Shown piece after piece: positions 23,710-23,806 of a stretch of DNA of 23,806 nucleotides. The notes below the pieces were generated by a model. The model searched no databases. It was not told the origin of the DNA and saw nothing but the letters and a program-made list of their open reading frames with translations. The position numbers and the translations under genes were made by a program. The first letter of the stretch is position 1. The number at the start of each line of letters is the position of its first letter. Origin of the DNA: CAYJFG01 sp051881695 (GTDB lineage: Bacteria > Bacillota > Clostridia > Oscillospirales > Acutalibacteraceae); assembly GCA_051881695.1 (NCBI GenBank), contig JBJEQJ010000037.1, forward strand, positions 1 to 23,806, in the 5' to 3' direction.

Positions 23710-23806
23710 ATGGTAAAATCACAACACAGAATTTTGTCAGTTGTGCTTTCCGTACTGATGGTACTCGGAATGCTTACAGTTCTCGGCGGAACAATTACCG
23801 CAGGCG
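23710..23806 (+). CDS. N-terminal start of a secreted protein (signal peptide), cut by window end
   Basis: Thirty-two complete codons are visible, starting at ATG 23710 with AGGAGG (23698-23703) 6 bases upstream. The translation has MVKSQHR as a positively charged n-region, then a hydrophobic core (ILSVVLSVLMVLGMLTVLGG) and a small-residue end (TITAG), a typical Sec signal peptide. A TATAAT (23657-23662) without a clear -35 may be its promoter. The mature protein lies outside the window, so function cannot be given. Confidence 0.75.
   Translation, partial: MVKSQHRILSVVLSVLMVLGMLTVLGGTITAG

Noticed and set aside
1..23806. tRNA, rRNA, CRISPR array, insertion sequence, phage or toxin-antitoxin/defence modules
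   Set aside because: No cloverleaf, spaced-repeat array, transposase, integrase or defence domain could be recognised on either strand. The window is mostly housekeeping, so I do not claim a new multi-gene system.

Overview
The window reads as a chromosomal segment of a moderately AT-rich, low-GC Gram-positive anaerobe, most likely a Clostridia member of the Ruminococcaceae/Oscillospiraceae type. The basis is gene order (gdpP-rplI-dnaB and tilS-hpt-ftsH, both classic Firmicutes blocks), an RNase J, a NifS/NifU-type Fe-S pair, strong AGGAGG-like ribosome binding sites and frequent GTG/TTG starts. The genus is inference; no rRNA or tRNA is present.

Region 1 (about 1-4560) is accessory. It holds a MerR-family regulator with a GyrI-like effector domain behind a MerR-type promoter (19-base spacer with a palindrome), then a UvrA-like ABC ATPase gene broken by a large out-of-frame internal deletion, a small alpha/beta hydrolase, and, on the minus strand, an AbgB-type M20 amidohydrolase. 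The amidohydrolase has a long leader with complementary segments and a possible 10-codon upstream ORF. A 56-base hairpin-forming palindrome lies between this region and the core genes.

Region 2 (4690-10507): phosphoglucomutase/phosphomannomutase (minus); divergently, a membrane-anchored protein of unknown function with two lipocalin-like repeats; then, minus and convergent to it, an rnhA-iscS-iscU operon read from one good promoter. A 465-base divergent spacer separates rnhA from RNase J.

Region 3 (10508-20590) is plus-strand housekeeping: RNase J, gdpP (cyclic-di-AMP phosphodiesterase), rplI, dnaB, tilS, hpt and ftsH. The genes from gdpP on are tightly spaced or overlapping (dnaB/tilS by 11 bases), and a strong terminator follows ftsH. 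The block links second-messenger turnover, ribosome, replication fork, tRNA-Ile modification, purine salvage and membrane proteolysis.

Region 4 (20593-23806): a complete uvrA with its own promoter and terminator, then the first 32 codons of a secreted protein that runs off the window.

I found no clear new multi-gene system. The most interesting items are the decayed UvrA-like cassette with its intact MerR regulator, the amidohydrolase leader, the large palindrome, the unknown membrane protein with an operator-like repeat on its -35, the leader and N-terminal extension of RNase J, and the low-complexity insert in FtsH.
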